The notes: a model not told the origin generated them from the sequence alone. A stretch of 64,000 nt of DNA from JACDBZ01 sp036262075 (GCA_036262075.1 DATAJO010000021.1:1-64000), one strand, 5' to 3'; numbered from the stretch's first letter, positions 9,868-20,859 are shown. Translations and numbers: made by a program.

Positions 9868-11799
9868 ATGCCACCGCCGCGCAGTGCCCCGCGGTCCGGG
9901 CGCCCCTCGACGCGCCCCGTCCTCGCCACGCTCGTCGCCATGTGGCTCGTCGTCATCGGCGGTGCGCTGGCGCCATCGCGGGTCGCCGCCGTCGAGCAGG
10001 AGATCGCGTCGGTCGGTCCGCTGACCCGGATCATCGTGAGCGCGGATCTCAACTGCCAGGTCGCCCACGAGGCCGACCTGAGCTTCGAGTTCTTCGGCGG
10101 CGAGACCGGCGGCTGCGGAACGTTCCTCGCCGTCGACGGCAGCCTCTTCGGCCCCGCATTCGTCCCGGCCGGCAGCGGGCTCGGCGGCCTGACGCCGTGG
10201 ACGCCGGTCAGCCAATCGGCGGTGGGCGGCAGCGGCTCGTCGGGCGACCCGTACCGCATCGTCACCGTGGTCGAGGCCGGGGGCACCGGTATCCGGGTCG
10301 AGCAGACCGACTCGTACGTCATCGGCGAGGAGTCGTACCGAACCGACATCCGGGTCGAGAGCACCGCGGGCGGGGTGGACGCCGTCCTCTACCGCGCCGC
10401 CGACTGCTTCCTCCAGGAGTCGGACGTTGGGGTCGGGCGGGTCGACGACGGTGCCCCGGCATGCGTGATCTCGCACGAGGACGACGCACGCATCGAGCAG
10501 TGGCTGCCGCTGACCGGTGGCAGCCGCTACGCCGTGGGGGTCTACAGCCAGGTCTGGGCGCAGGTCGGCAGCCAGCAGCCGTTCGACGACCGATGCGACT
10601 GCGACACCCCTGTCGACAACGGCGCCGGCCTGAGCTGGGATGTCCGGCTGCCGGCCGGCGGCTCGACGACGATCTCGCACCTCACGTTCTTCTCGCCCGA
10701 GGGCATTCGCGGGTCGACCGCGTCGTTCGCGGGCTCGATCCCCGGCCCGGGCGATATCTCGTTCGACCCGCTCGTCCTCGCCTCCTCCGCCGCGCTGGCG
10801 GCCGGCCTCGTGTTCGTCGTGCCGTTCCCGTCGGCGCTGTTCAACTCGACGCTCGAGCAGCACTACGAGGAGGTGACCGGCTGGGCCCGGCGTGTCTCGG
10901 GCCGGATCGGGCGGGTCGTCGGCGCGCTCGGCGCGTGGACCTGGGCCCGGATCCGCCGGCGCCCCGCGGGCGAGAGGCAGACGACGGCCTCGGACGGGCA
11001 GCCGGCGCCGGAACGGTCGTTCTGGAAGACTCCGCTCGGGGCGGCCGCGTTCATTGCCATCAGCGCCTTCGTGTACAGCCTGCTCGACCCGACGCTCGGC
11101 CTCGACACGCGCTCGCTCCAGGCGTTCCTCGGCCTCGCGCTCGGCCTGGTGCTGACCATCGCGACGATCGTCATCCCGACCTGGCTGGTCGGCCGCCAGC
11201 ACGGCATCGGCATCCAGGTCGAGGCCCTGCCGGGCACGATCGCCGTCGCGGTCATCTGCGTCATCGTCAGCCGCGTCGCCGACTTTCAGCCCGGATACGT
11301 GTACGGGCTCATCCTCGGCATCGGCTTCGCCGAGCAGGTCGCCCGCAGCCGGCAGGGGCGGGTCGAGGGCATCGCCGCGGCGGTCGGGCTGGCTGCCAGC
11401 ATCGTGAGCTGGCTGCTCCTCCCGGGCGTCCGCGAGGGTGGGAACCTGGTCCTCGAGGCGGCGCTCGCCACCGTGGTCGTCGCCGGGCTCGAGGGCGCGG
11501 TGTTCGCCATGCTGCCGGTCCGCTTCCTGCCGGGCGAGCGGGTTCGAGCCTGGAACCCGAAGGCCTGGATGGCGATCCTCGGCATCGCGGCCTTCGCCTT
11601 CTTCCACATCCTCATCAACCCGACGTCCGGCTACCTGGCCGATTCCGAGCGCACCTCGATGGTCACGGTCATCGGCCTGTTCCTCGTCTTCGGCATCGGG
11701 TCGGTCCTGTTCTGGGCGTACTTCCGCTTCCTCCACCGCGCGCAGGGGCATCCTCCTCCCGCGACCCAGCCGCCCACGGAGGCTCCCCAGCAGGGGTGA
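9868..11799 (+). CDS. Large membrane protein with extracytoplasmic N-terminal domain, unknown function
   Basis: A 643-residue protein. After a signal-anchor (about 18-40) comes an extracytoplasmic domain to about residue 290, rich in Gly and Ser with several cysteines (NCQVAH, GGCGTF, RAADCFL, PACVIS, DRCDCD) that suggest disulfides. A transmembrane segment and the segment VVPFPSALFNSTLEQHYEEV follow, then a cytoplasmic linker and about seven C-terminal membrane spans (residues about 375-620). The F-P-x-x-L-F-N-x-T-L pattern resembles actinobacterial/chloroflexal proteins annotated as FGLLP-motif membrane proteins; that match is from memory. The function is unknown. It is divergent from the MFS gene and convergent with tnaA. 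Confidence 0.8.
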   Translation: MPPPRSAPRSGRPSTRPVLATLVAMWLVVIGGALAPSRVAAVEQEIASVGPLTRIIVSADLNCQVAHEADLSFEFFGGETGGCGTFLAVDGSLFGPAFVPAGSGLGGLTPWTPVSQSAVGGSGSSGDPYRIVTVVEAGGTGIRVEQTDSYVIGEESYRTDIRVESTAGGVDAVLYRAADCFLQESDVGVGRVDDGAPACVISHEDDARIEQWLPLTGGSRYAVGVYSQVWAQVGSQQPFDDRCDCDTPVDNGAGLSWDVRLPAGGSTTISHLTFFSPEGIRGSTASFAGSIPGPGDISFDPLVLASSAALAAGLVFVVPFPSALFNSTLEQHYEEVTGWARRVSGRIGRVVGALGAWTWARIRRRPAGERQTTASDGQPAPERSFWKTPLGAAAFIAISAFVYSLLDPTLGLDTRSLQAFLGLALGLVLTIATIVIPTWLVGRQHGIGIQVEALPGTIAVAVICVIVSRVADFQPGYVYGLILGIGFAEQVARSRQGRVEGIAAAVGLAASIVSWLLLPGVREGGNLVLEAALATVVVAGLEGAVFAMLPVRFLPGERVRAWNPKAWMAILGIAAFAFFHILINPTSGYLADSERTSMVTVIGLFLVFGIGSVLFWAYFRFLHRAQGHPPPATQPPTEAPQQG

Positions 11800-11818
11800 G
11801 CGCGCAGGCCCGCGGGCT

Positions 11819-13198
11819 CTAGGCGATCGGGTCGAAGCGGGCGGTGAAATGGCGCAGCGCCCGCGGCTGCTCGACGATCCGCATGCCGCGCAGCTCCGAC
11901 GCCCTCGAGGCGACGTGCTGGATGACCTCGATGACGTAGTCGACGTGTGACTGCGTGTAGACCCGGCGTGGGATGGCGAGGCGGACGAGCTCCATCCGAG
12001 CCGGCGTCTCCGTGCCGTCGGGGTGCTGGCCGAACATCACCGTGCCGATCTCGCAGCCGCGGATGCCGCCCTCGCGGTACAGCGCGCAGGCGAGCGCCTG
12101 TCCGGGGTACTCGAGCGGCGGGATATGCGGCAGCAGCGCCGCGGCGTCGAGGTACACGGCGTGCCCGCCGATGGGCCGGACACACGGCACGCCCGACGCG
12201 ACGAGCGCCTCACCGAGGTAGGCGGTGGAGCGGATCCGGTAACGGAGGTAGTCCTCGTCGACCACCTCCTTGAGTCCGGCGGCCATGGCTTCGAGATCGC
12301 GGCCGGCGAGGCCGCCGTAGGTGACGAAGCCCTCGGTCAGGATGAGCATGGTGCGGCACTGCTCGGCCCACTCGTCCGAGCTCATCGCCAGCCAGCCGCC
12401 GATGTTCGCCAGCGCGTCCTTCTTGCCGCTCATCGTCATCCCATCGGCCAGCGACGCCATCTCGCGCACGATGTCGGGCACCGGGACGTCGGCGTAGCCG
12501 TCCTCCCGCTGCTTGATGAACCAGGCGTTCTCGGCAAAGCGGCAGGCGTCGAGGAAGAGCGGCAGGCCGTATCGGTCGCACACCGCGCGCACCGCGCGGA
12601 GGTTCTCGAGCGACACCGGCTGACCGCCGCCGGAGTTGTTCGTCACGGTCACGAAGACGACCGGCACGTTCTCGGCGCCGCGCTCGCGAATCAGCGCGTC
12701 GAGCGCATCGGTGTCCATGTTGCCCTTGAACGGGTGGATCGCCGACGGCTGCCGGCCCTCGGCGATGACGAGGTCGACCGCCTCCGCGCCGGTGAACTCG
12801 ACGTTCGCCCGGGTCGTGTCGAAATGCGTGTTCGACGGAATGACCTTTCCCGGGCCGCCGATGACGCTGAACAGGATCTTCTCGGCGGCGCGGCCCTGGT
12901 GGGTCGGGATGACGTGGCGGAACGGGAACAGCTCCTGGACGGCCGCGAGGAACCGGTACCACGATGGTGAGCCGGCGTACGACTCGTCGCCGCGCTGGAT
13001 GCCGGCCCACTGCTCGGCGCTCATCGCGCCCGTGCCGGAGTCGGTGAGCAGGTCGATGAGGACGTCGTCGGCGTGGAGATTGAACAGGTTCCAGCCCGCC
13101 TCGCGGAGCTTCGCCTCGCGTTCGGCGACGGTCGACATCCGGATCGGCTCGACGCTCTTGATCCGGAAGGGCTCGATGATCGTCCGCCATCGGTCCAT
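11819..13198 (-). CDS. tnaA: Tryptophanase (tryptophan indole-lyase), PLP enzyme
   Basis: A 459-residue PLP-dependent beta-eliminating lyase that would split tryptophan into indole, pyruvate and ammonia. The PLP lysine is in TMSGKKDALANIGG near 258. Other family blocks are NNSGGGQPVSLENL, FLDACRFAENAWFIKQRE and EGFVTYGGLAGRD. Tyrosine phenol-lyase is the alternative. The two residues I recall as separating the enzymes favour tryptophanase: Asp in HFDTTR (Thr in phenol-lyase) and Ile in CEIGTVMFG (Arg in phenol-lyase). However, GLAGRD and the C-terminus (RHFTARFDPIA) look phenol-lyase-like. The start at 13198 is supported by TACCAT 9 nt upstream. Confidence 0.85.
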   Translation of the reverse strand: MDRWRTIIEPFRIKSVEPIRMSTVAEREAKLREAGWNLFNLHADDVLIDLLTDSGTGAMSAEQWAGIQRGDESYAGSPSWYRFLAAVQELFPFRHVIPTHQGRAAEKILFSVIGGPGKVIPSNTHFDTTRANVEFTGAEAVDLVIAEGRQPSAIHPFKGNMDTDALDALIRERGAENVPVVFVTVTNNSGGGQPVSLENLRAVRAVCDRYGLPLFLDACRFAENAWFIKQREDGYADVPVPDIVREMASLADGMTMSGKKDALANIGGWLAMSSDEWAEQCRTMLILTEGFVTYGGLAGRDLEAMAAGLKEVVDEDYLRYRIRSTAYLGEALVASGVPCVRPIGGHAVYLDAAALLPHIPPLEYPGQALACALYREGGIRGCEIGTVMFGQHPDGTETPARMELVRLAIPRRVYTQSHVDYVIEVIQHVASRASELRGMRIVEQPRALRHFTARFDPIA

Positions 13199-13207
13199 GC
13201 GCGGCCG

Positions 13208-13213
13208 ATGGTA
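13208..13213 (-). promoter_or_regulatory. Leaderless -10 box (TACCAT) of tnaA
   Basis: TACCAT on the minus strand ends 9 nt before the ATG at 13198, and no ribosome binding site lies between. No TnaC-like leader is visible. Confidence 0.45.
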
Positions 13214-13242
13214 CTGGGTGGCGCCGGTGCGCTGCGGCAATG

Positions 13243-13248
13243 CATGAT
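13243..13248 (+). promoter_or_regulatory. Possible leaderless -10 box (CATGAT)
   Basis: CATGAT ends 7 nt before the ATG at 13256. The same hexamer and spacing recur before the lipoprotein gene at 30948. Confidence 0.35.
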
Positions 13249-13255
13249 GCGCCGA

Positions 13256-14233
13256 ATGGGACGCTTCCTCGCGCTCTCCGGATGGCTGGCGTGGCAGGTG
13301 CGCCGCCCGTTCCGCGCAACGCCGATCCGCCGGCTGACGGCACTGCCGGCCTTCGTCCTGGCGGCCGCCCTCCTCGCCGTCGGCGCGCTGCCCGTCGTCC
13401 TGCCGCTGCTCGACCCGCAGCCGACCGATATCGACGTCCCGGCCGTGTTCGACGGCATGGTGACCGAGCCCGGCACGTGGGTTCGCCTCGACGGGCGCGC
13501 GTTCCCGCTCGACGGATCGCCGACCGGCGAGCCGGGAAGCTACGCCCTCCTCGTCGATGCCGACCGGCTGCTGCGCGCCGTCGTCGTGCGGGCTCCCGGG
13601 CCGTTCGGCAACGTGGCGCCCGAGGACGTGACGGTCCGGGTCTACACCGGGCGCCTGGCCGAGGCGGCGCCCGTCGTCGACACCGAGGCGCTGCCGATCG
13701 AGGCCACCGAGGCGGGCACACCGCCGCAGGTCGTCGCCGACCGGATCATCGAGCTCGACGCGGTCGCCAAGCCGCAGCGCTCCATCCCCTGGTTCCTCGG
13801 CATCCCGCCTGCGCTCCTGGCACTCATGCTCGTCGTCGGCACCCGCGCAGGCTACCCGGTGTTCGTCGAGACGAAGGAGATCGACGTTCTCGCCTCACCG
13901 CTCGGGGTGGGTGAACGGCTGCCGGCGGCCTGGGGCGGACGGATCGGGGACGCGCGCTCGGACCTCGCCGATCCGCTGGCCGCCCTGCTCATCGTGCGGC
14001 GCGGGCCGACCGGTAACGTCCTCACCGCCCAGCCATTGGCCGACGAGGGGCCGGCGCCGCCACCGGTGCCGATCGGCGGCGGCTGGACCCAGGGCCGCAC
14101 CGGCTACGTCCACGCCTTGCGCGAGACGGTGCCGGCGCTCGCCGTCCGTTCCGAGCTCGTCGACGCCATCTTCCTGTTCGCGCGTACCGCCGAGCGCGAC
14201 CGCGCAGCGGCGCTCGTCACCGTCAACCGATGA
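13256..14233 (+). CDS. Two-span membrane protein of unknown function
   Basis: A 325-residue protein with one N-terminal membrane segment (about 30-55), an extracytoplasmic beta-rich domain (about 60-175, with DIDVPAVFDGMVTEPGTWVRLDGRAFPL), a second membrane segment (about 184-202, IPWFLGIPPALLALMLVVG) and a C-terminal cytoplasmic region. I do not recognise a family. The cytoplasmic part contains LLIVRRGPTGNVLTAQPL, which looks like a small folded domain. ATG codons at 13244 and 13247 are in frame; I prefer 13256 because CATGAT lies 7 nt before it. Its last 11 bp overlap the 3' end of the convergent PNPOx-UbiA gene. Confidence 0.65.
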   Translation: MGRFLALSGWLAWQVRRPFRATPIRRLTALPAFVLAAALLAVGALPVVLPLLDPQPTDIDVPAVFDGMVTEPGTWVRLDGRAFPLDGSPTGEPGSYALLVDADRLLRAVVVRAPGPFGNVAPEDVTVRVYTGRLAEAAPVVDTEALPIEATEAGTPPQVVADRIIELDAVAKPQRSIPWFLGIPPALLALMLVVGTRAGYPVFVETKEIDVLASPLGVGERLPAAWGGRIGDARSDLADPLAALLIVRRGPTGNVLTAQPLADEGPAPPPVPIGGGWTQGRTGYVHALRETVPALAVRSELVDAIFLFARTAERDRAAALVTVNR

Positions 14234-15602
14234 GCATCGCCACGATCACGACGAGGTAGGCGAGGAGCAGCAGCCCGCCGACGACGAGGTTGAGGTTCAC
14301 GTTCGTGCCCATGACCGCCATGAGCGTGTACGGGCTGTCGTAGTGGACCTTCAGGCCGGCGTGGACGCGGAGCGCGATCGGCACGGCGGCCAGCGCGATG
14401 AGCGCGGTCCACGGGAAGACGCCGAAGACCACCCCGAGGACGACGATGGCGAACGCGACGATCGCGGCGACGAGGTAACCGGTCCGGACGGTGGCCGGCG
14501 GCAGCCGCACGGGCAGCGTCCGCTTCCCCGCCACGGCATCCGAGCGCCGGTCCGGGATCTCGTTCACGTACAGGATGAGCGCGATGAGGATCCCCGGCAC
14601 GAACGACAGGAGCAACGGCTCCAACGCCAGCCGCCCGGTCTGCACGACGTACGCGCCGAGCAGCATGATCGGGCCGAAGCCGATGGCGACCGCGATCTCG
14701 CCCAGCCCGCGGTACACGAGCTTGAGCGGCGGCGCGGTATACGCCACACCCACGACGATGCCGGCGATGCCGATCCACAGCAACGTCAGCGACCCCGTCA
14801 CGGCGACGAGGAACAGGCCGATGGCCGCGGCGGCGCCGAACAGCGCGATCGCCGTCCACATCAGGCCCCGGATCGTGACGAGATCGTAGACCGCGACGCG
14901 CGACCCGCCCGAGTACATCGTCGGGGTCGTGTTCGCCTCGTCGGCGCCGGACAGGGTGTCGAAGATGTCGTTCGTGACGTTGATGCCGAGGTGCGCCAGC
15001 GAGCCGCCGATGAGCGTCAGCAGCGCCGTCCACCACGTGAAGTGGCCATCGGACGCGGCCACGGCGATGCCGAGCAGCACCGGGACGGCCGTCGCCGACA
15101 GGAACGGCAGGCGCGTCGTGCGCAGCGCGAGCCAGAACGGAGCGAGCCGCGGCTTGATCGGGCGGCCCTTCTCCTCGGACAGCTTCGCGAGGTAGCGGCG
15201 CGACTGCGGCACCGAGCGCTCGGAGTACTCGAAGAACGGGACCTCGTGCTCGTCCCAGCCCCACGCCCGCGTCGGGCGGAGGGCTGTGCCGTCGAAGCGG
15301 CCCCAGAGCTGGAGGTAGCGGCGCTCGTCGTAGCCGACGCCCGGCTGCGGGTGGATATGGCTGCCGGTGACACTGACCTCGCGGTCGGTGGGGATCGGCA
15401 TGCCGGTCGGCTGGATGAGCCGGATGACGAAGGCGTCCGCGTCGGCCTCGAAGGAGGTCGCGACCGAGGTCGGGTAGCCGTCGTCGTCGACCCAGCTGAC
15501 GACGACGTGCGGGTACTGGACCAGGCGCTCGAAGTCGGCGGCCGTCGGCTCGTGGGCCGGCACGGAGCCGGAACGCATCGGTCCGGTGGCTGAAGCGGTC
15601 AT
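14223..15602 (-). CDS. PNPOx-like domain fused to UbiA/MenA-type prenyltransferase
   Basis: A 459-residue fusion. Residues about 15-160 form a flavin-binding split-barrel (pyridoxamine-phosphate-oxidase-like) domain, with HVVVSWVDDDGYPTSVATSFEAD and RYLQLWGRFDGTALRPTRAWGWDEH. Residues about 165-459 form a polytopic UbiA prenyltransferase with both diphosphate/Mg motifs: NVTNDIFDTLSGAD near 212 and NEIPDRRSDAVAGKRTLPVRL near 345. MenA homologues prenylate dihydroxynaphthoate in menaquinone synthesis, but the fusion leaves the aromatic acceptor open. It is coupled to an upstream stand-alone PNPOx gene by a TGATG overlap, so two related split-barrel domains are made together. Confidence 0.88.
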   Translation of the reverse strand: MTASATGPMRSGSVPAHEPTAADFERLVQYPHVVVSWVDDDGYPTSVATSFEADADAFVIRLIQPTGMPIPTDREVSVTGSHIHPQPGVGYDERRYLQLWGRFDGTALRPTRAWGWDEHEVPFFEYSERSVPQSRRYLAKLSEEKGRPIKPRLAPFWLALRTTRLPFLSATAVPVLLGIAVAASDGHFTWWTALLTLIGGSLAHLGINVTNDIFDTLSGADEANTTPTMYSGGSRVAVYDLVTIRGLMWTAIALFGAAAAIGLFLVAVTGSLTLLWIGIAGIVVGVAYTAPPLKLVYRGLGEIAVAIGFGPIMLLGAYVVQTGRLALEPLLLSFVPGILIALILYVNEIPDRRSDAVAGKRTLPVRLPPATVRTGYLVAAIVAFAIVVLGVVFGVFPWTALIALAAVPIALRVHAGLKVHYDSPYTLMAVMGTNVNLNLVVGGLLLLAYLVVIVAMLIG

Positions 15603-16090
15603 CAGGCCGCCTCCGCCCGTGGCGCATCGGTCCGGACCGGGGGCCGGGTGGTGTCGCCGCCCTCCCAGTACAGGCACCGCTCCGGGGTGATCTCGATCAC
15701 CGCGCGCTCGAAGAACAGCGGCAGCGCCACGCGGGCCTTGAGGAAGTCGTTGATGGCCGGCTCCTTGGCCCGCCACAGGTCAAGGATGAGCCGCTCCCAT
15801 TCGGAATGCGGGTCGTCGTCGATGACCCGCGCCGTCCCCTGGATCGTGGCGCGGTCAGGATTGCCCTTCATCGCCACCGGGTCGGACAGGGCGAGCGCGA
15901 CGTGCGGGTCGCGCTTGATGTGCTCGAGCTTCTTGCTGAACAGCGTCGACGAATGGAGGTAGATGTGCTCGCCGTCGTAGAGCGGGATGAGCGGGTGGGT
16001 GATCGGCCGTCCGTTGCGCCCCACGACGGTCAGCTCACCGACGAGCGCGACCTCGAGGAGTCGCTCGACCGGTTCGGGAAGCCATCCCAT
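15602..16090 (-). CDS. Pyridoxamine 5'-phosphate oxidase family protein
   Basis: A 162-residue split-barrel flavin/F420-binding protein. Family features include GELTVVGRNGRPITHPLIPLYDGEHIYLHSS near 20-50 and FSKKLEHIKRDPHVALALSDP near 52-72, the usual cofactor-phosphate region. Such proteins include FMN and F420 oxidoreductases and heme-utilisation proteins. It is the promoter-proximal partner of the PNPOx-UbiA fusion (TGATG coupling), which suggests a shared quinone or flavin pathway. The start at 16090 is supported by AGGAG 6-7 nt upstream; longer in-frame extensions lack any site. An inverted repeat at 16111-16137 sits just upstream. Confidence 0.85.
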   Translation of the reverse strand: MGWLPEPVERLLEVALVGELTVVGRNGRPITHPLIPLYDGEHIYLHSSTLFSKKLEHIKRDPHVALALSDPVAMKGNPDRATIQGTARVIDDDPHSEWERLILDLWRAKEPAINDFLKARVALPLFFERAVIEITPERCLYWEGGDTTRPPVRTDAPRAEAA

Positions 16091-16110
16091 CGGGATCTCC
16101 TGCAGCGTTC

Positions 16111-16137
16111 TGCTAAACGTGGTACCTGACCTTAGCA
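16111..16137. promoter_or_regulatory. Candidate operator, inverted repeat TGCTAA-N15-TTAGCA
   Basis: Two perfect 6-bp half-sites with centres 21 bp apart (two helical turns), placed 21 bp before the PNPOx start and covering its likely promoter. This geometry suits a dimeric regulator. No regulator gene is adjacent. Confidence 0.35.
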
Positions 16138-16189
16138 CATTTCGAATGCCCTGGTGCGGACGCGGCATGGCCGATGCATGGGATGGCGC

Positions 16190-16357
16190 ATGACGATCCT
16201 GCCGCCGCCACCCGACGACGAGCGTCCCCCGCCGGTCCCCGAGACCGATCCCACGCCGATGCCGCCGGGCACGCCCGACGAGCCCGAGCAGAAGGCGCCC
16301 GGCACCGACGATCACCCCGTTGGCGCGCCACGCGACGAGCCCGACCCGGAAGCCTGA
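16190..16357 (+). CDS. Small Pro/Asp/Glu-rich protein, hypothetical
   Basis: A 55-residue acidic, proline-rich, probably disordered polypeptide (MTILPPPPDDERPPPVPETD...). A perfect GC-rich terminator hairpin begins 5 bp after its stop codon, which is the best support for real expression. There is no clear Shine-Dalgarno or -10 box. Low-complexity reading frames of this type also occur by chance in GC-rich DNA, so it may not be a gene. Confidence 0.4.
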   Translation: MTILPPPPDDERPPPVPETDPTPMPPGTPDEPEQKAPGTDDHPVGAPRDEPDPEA

Positions 16358-16362
16358 CGGCA

Positions 16363-16393
16363 ACGGAGCCCGGCCAAACCGGCCGGGCTCCGT
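16363..16393. terminator. Bidirectional terminator hairpin
   Basis: Perfect 13-bp stem (ACGGAGCCCGGCC and complement) around a 5-nt loop, between the small plus-strand ORF and the 3' end of the minus-strand nuclease gene. It can serve both directions and has no U-tract. Confidence 0.65.
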
Positions 16394-16418
16394 CACACGT
16401 TCGGCGTGATCCCGCCGC

Positions 16419-19241
<2,823 letters not shown>

Positions 19242-19251
19242 GGCGGGTGAG

Positions 19252-19257
19252 CCTCCT
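19252..19257 (-). promoter_or_regulatory. Shine-Dalgarno (AGGAGG) deciding the nuclease GTG start
   Basis: Perfect AGGAGG on the minus strand, 10 nt before the GTG at 19241. A TAGGGT -10 candidate lies about 65 nt further upstream. Confidence 0.6.
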
Positions 19258-19461
19258 GTGGTGCGTCCGAGCCGGGGCAGCGGGGACGGAGCGCAGGGCT
19301 GATCGTCTTGTCGGTACACCCTACCGGACGGAGGCGGTTACGCAATGGCGGATTCGGACATCGCGGGATGGACAATGGGCACCCGTCGCGCACCGCACCC
19401 GATGCCACCGGACCCCGCCACACGGGCGGTCGCGCGGCCGTGAAGCGGCCGTGAACGCGTC

Positions 19462-20376
19462 CTAGGCGCGGAGGCCATCGGCCAGCCGGCAGGCGATTCG
19501 CGCAGCCGCCAGCGCGGTGCGCCCGTCCGGGTCGAGCGCGGGGACGAGCTCGGTGATGGCGGCTCCCGCCAGGCGCGGACCGATGCCGGCGAGGAGCGCA
19601 TCGGCCTCTCGCCAGCCGATGCCGCCGGGCGCCTGTGCCGACACGCCGGGCGCGACCGCCGGATCGAGGCCGTCGAGGTCGAAGCTCACGAAGATCGCGG
19701 CCTCCGCCGGCAGCTGGTCGAGCAGCCAGGCCACGCCCCGCTCGTCGAGCTCGCGTGCCGTGACGAGCAGGTTGCCGGCTCGTCTGGCGTCGTCGACGTC
19801 CGACGCTCGCGCGCTCCCAACGCCGCGCAGCCCGACCTGGACGATGCGCGCCACGTGCTCCATCTCGGACGCGCGGCGCATCGGCGAGGAGTAGCCCTCC
19901 CGCACGCCCTGCACCTCGTCGCGGAAGTCGAGATGGGCGTCGACGTGGAGGACGGTGATCGGGCCGCGGCCGGCCCAGGCCCGGAGGATGGGAATCGGCA
20001 CCGAGTCATCGCCGCCGATGCAGATCGGCACCGCGCCCGCCTCGAGCAGCGCGCGCACCGCCTCGGTCGCGAGCGCCGATGCGGTGGCCCCGTCGATCGG
20101 GTCACCGGGGACGTCGCCGGCGTCGACGATCCGCACCCCGTCGGTGGGGAGGAACGGGCGGCCGACGTCGAAGTCCCAGTGGCCGCGGAAGCGGGCGAGC
20201 CGCCGCGAGCGGTCGCGGACCGCCTTCGGTGCCTCGGCGCAGCCGGCCGTCATGCCGGGCTCGGGATACGCCACCCCGTACGGGACGCCGAGGATCGCCA
20301 CGTCGGCCTCGGCCGTCGCGGGGTCGTGGACGACTGGCGCGCCCAGGAACGTCGTCACCGGGGCGAGCGTGTGCAT
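19462..20376 (-). CDS. Agmatinase/arginase-family ureohydrolase
   Basis: A 304-residue binuclear-metal ureohydrolase that would release urea from a guanidino compound. Metal motifs are HVDAHLDFRD near 150 and SFDLDGLDPAVAPG near 228. The first motif reads GGDDSVPIP near 125, where the classic family has GGDHS, so one metal-ligand His is replaced by Asp. I recall this GGDDS variant from many proteins annotated as agmatinase. The substrate could be agmatine, guanidinobutyrate, guanidine or another compound. It is leaderless: TAGGCT ends 6 nt before the ATG. Confidence 0.87.
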   Translation of the reverse strand: MHTLAPVTTFLGAPVVHDPATAEADVAILGVPYGVAYPEPGMTAGCAEAPKAVRDRSRRLARFRGHWDFDVGRPFLPTDGVRIVDAGDVPGDPIDGATASALATEAVRALLEAGAVPICIGGDDSVPIPILRAWAGRGPITVLHVDAHLDFRDEVQGVREGYSSPMRRASEMEHVARIVQVGLRGVGSARASDVDDARRAGNLLVTARELDERGVAWLLDQLPAEAAIFVSFDLDGLDPAVAPGVSAQAPGGIGWREADALLAGIGPRLAGAAITELVPALDPDGRTALAAARIACRLADGLRA

Positions 20377-20382
20377 CGGCGC

Positions 20383-20388
20383 AGCCTA
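20383..20388 (-). promoter_or_regulatory. Leaderless -10 box (TAGGCT) of the ureohydrolase gene
   Basis: TAGGCT on the minus strand ends exactly 6 nt before the ATG at 20376. Confidence 0.5.
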
Positions 20389-20400
20389 GCCCGAATGCGG

Positions 20401-20850
20401 TCAGCGCGCGGATGCGCAGGCCGCACAGCGGCCGACGAGCGTCACGTGCCCGATATCGACCTCGAAGCCGTCGCCGCGCCGCAGCGCCCGCGCCATCGCC
20501 GCCGCTCGCTCGGGACCGAGCTCCCAGGTCGCGCCGCACGAGCGGCAGTGGAGATGGCCATGCTCGCCGGTCGGCAGGACGTGGAACTCCTCGCGGCCAT
20601 CGGCACGGTGCCCGTGCCGGATGAGCCCGAGCGACTCGAGGACGTCGAGCGTGCGGTACACCGTCGACGGAATCGTGCGCGGGTCGCGGGCGCGGCAGCG
20701 CTCGACGAGCTCGGCGGCCATGACGTGGCCGTCGGTCTCGGCCAGGACCTCGATCACGGTCCGCCGCTGCGGCGTCCAGCGCAGGCCCTGCGCGCGCAGC
20801 CGGTGGGCGATCGTGTTCCATGGCGCCGGGAGCGAATGATGCGGGCTCAT
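20401..20850 (-). CDS. Fur-family metalloregulator (Nur/Zur-like)
   Basis: A 149-residue Fur-superfamily repressor. The winged-helix domain (about 10-85) contains RWTPQRRTVIEVLAETDGHVMAAELVERC and TVYRTLDVLESLGLI. The dimerisation/metal domain has EEFHVLPTGEHGHLHCRSCGATWEL with a CxxC pair, and a second CAAC pair near the C-terminus, as in structural-zinc Fur proteins. It is divergent from the nickel/cobalt ECF genes and shares with them the perfect palindrome at 20880-20901, whose left half doubles as its own -35 element. That arrangement implies autoregulation and control of metal uptake. Nickel (Nur) or cobalt sensing is inferred from context; zinc is the alternative. Confidence 0.9.
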   Translation of the reverse strand: MSPHHSLPAPWNTIAHRLRAQGLRWTPQRRTVIEVLAETDGHVMAAELVERCRARDPRTIPSTVYRTLDVLESLGLIRHGHRADGREEFHVLPTGEHGHLHCRSCGATWELGPERAAAMARALRRGDGFEVDIGHVTLVGRCAACASAR

Positions 20851-20859
20851 CGGTCGACC

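Noticed and set aside
11800..11818. GCCCGCGGGC palindrome as terminator between convergent genes
   Set aside because: A 10-bp palindrome without loop cannot fold into a normal hairpin and may be chance in GC-rich DNA.
13073..13255. Longer N-terminus for the membrane protein at 13256
   Set aside because: The extension lies within the tnaA gene on the other strand and has no export or domain features.
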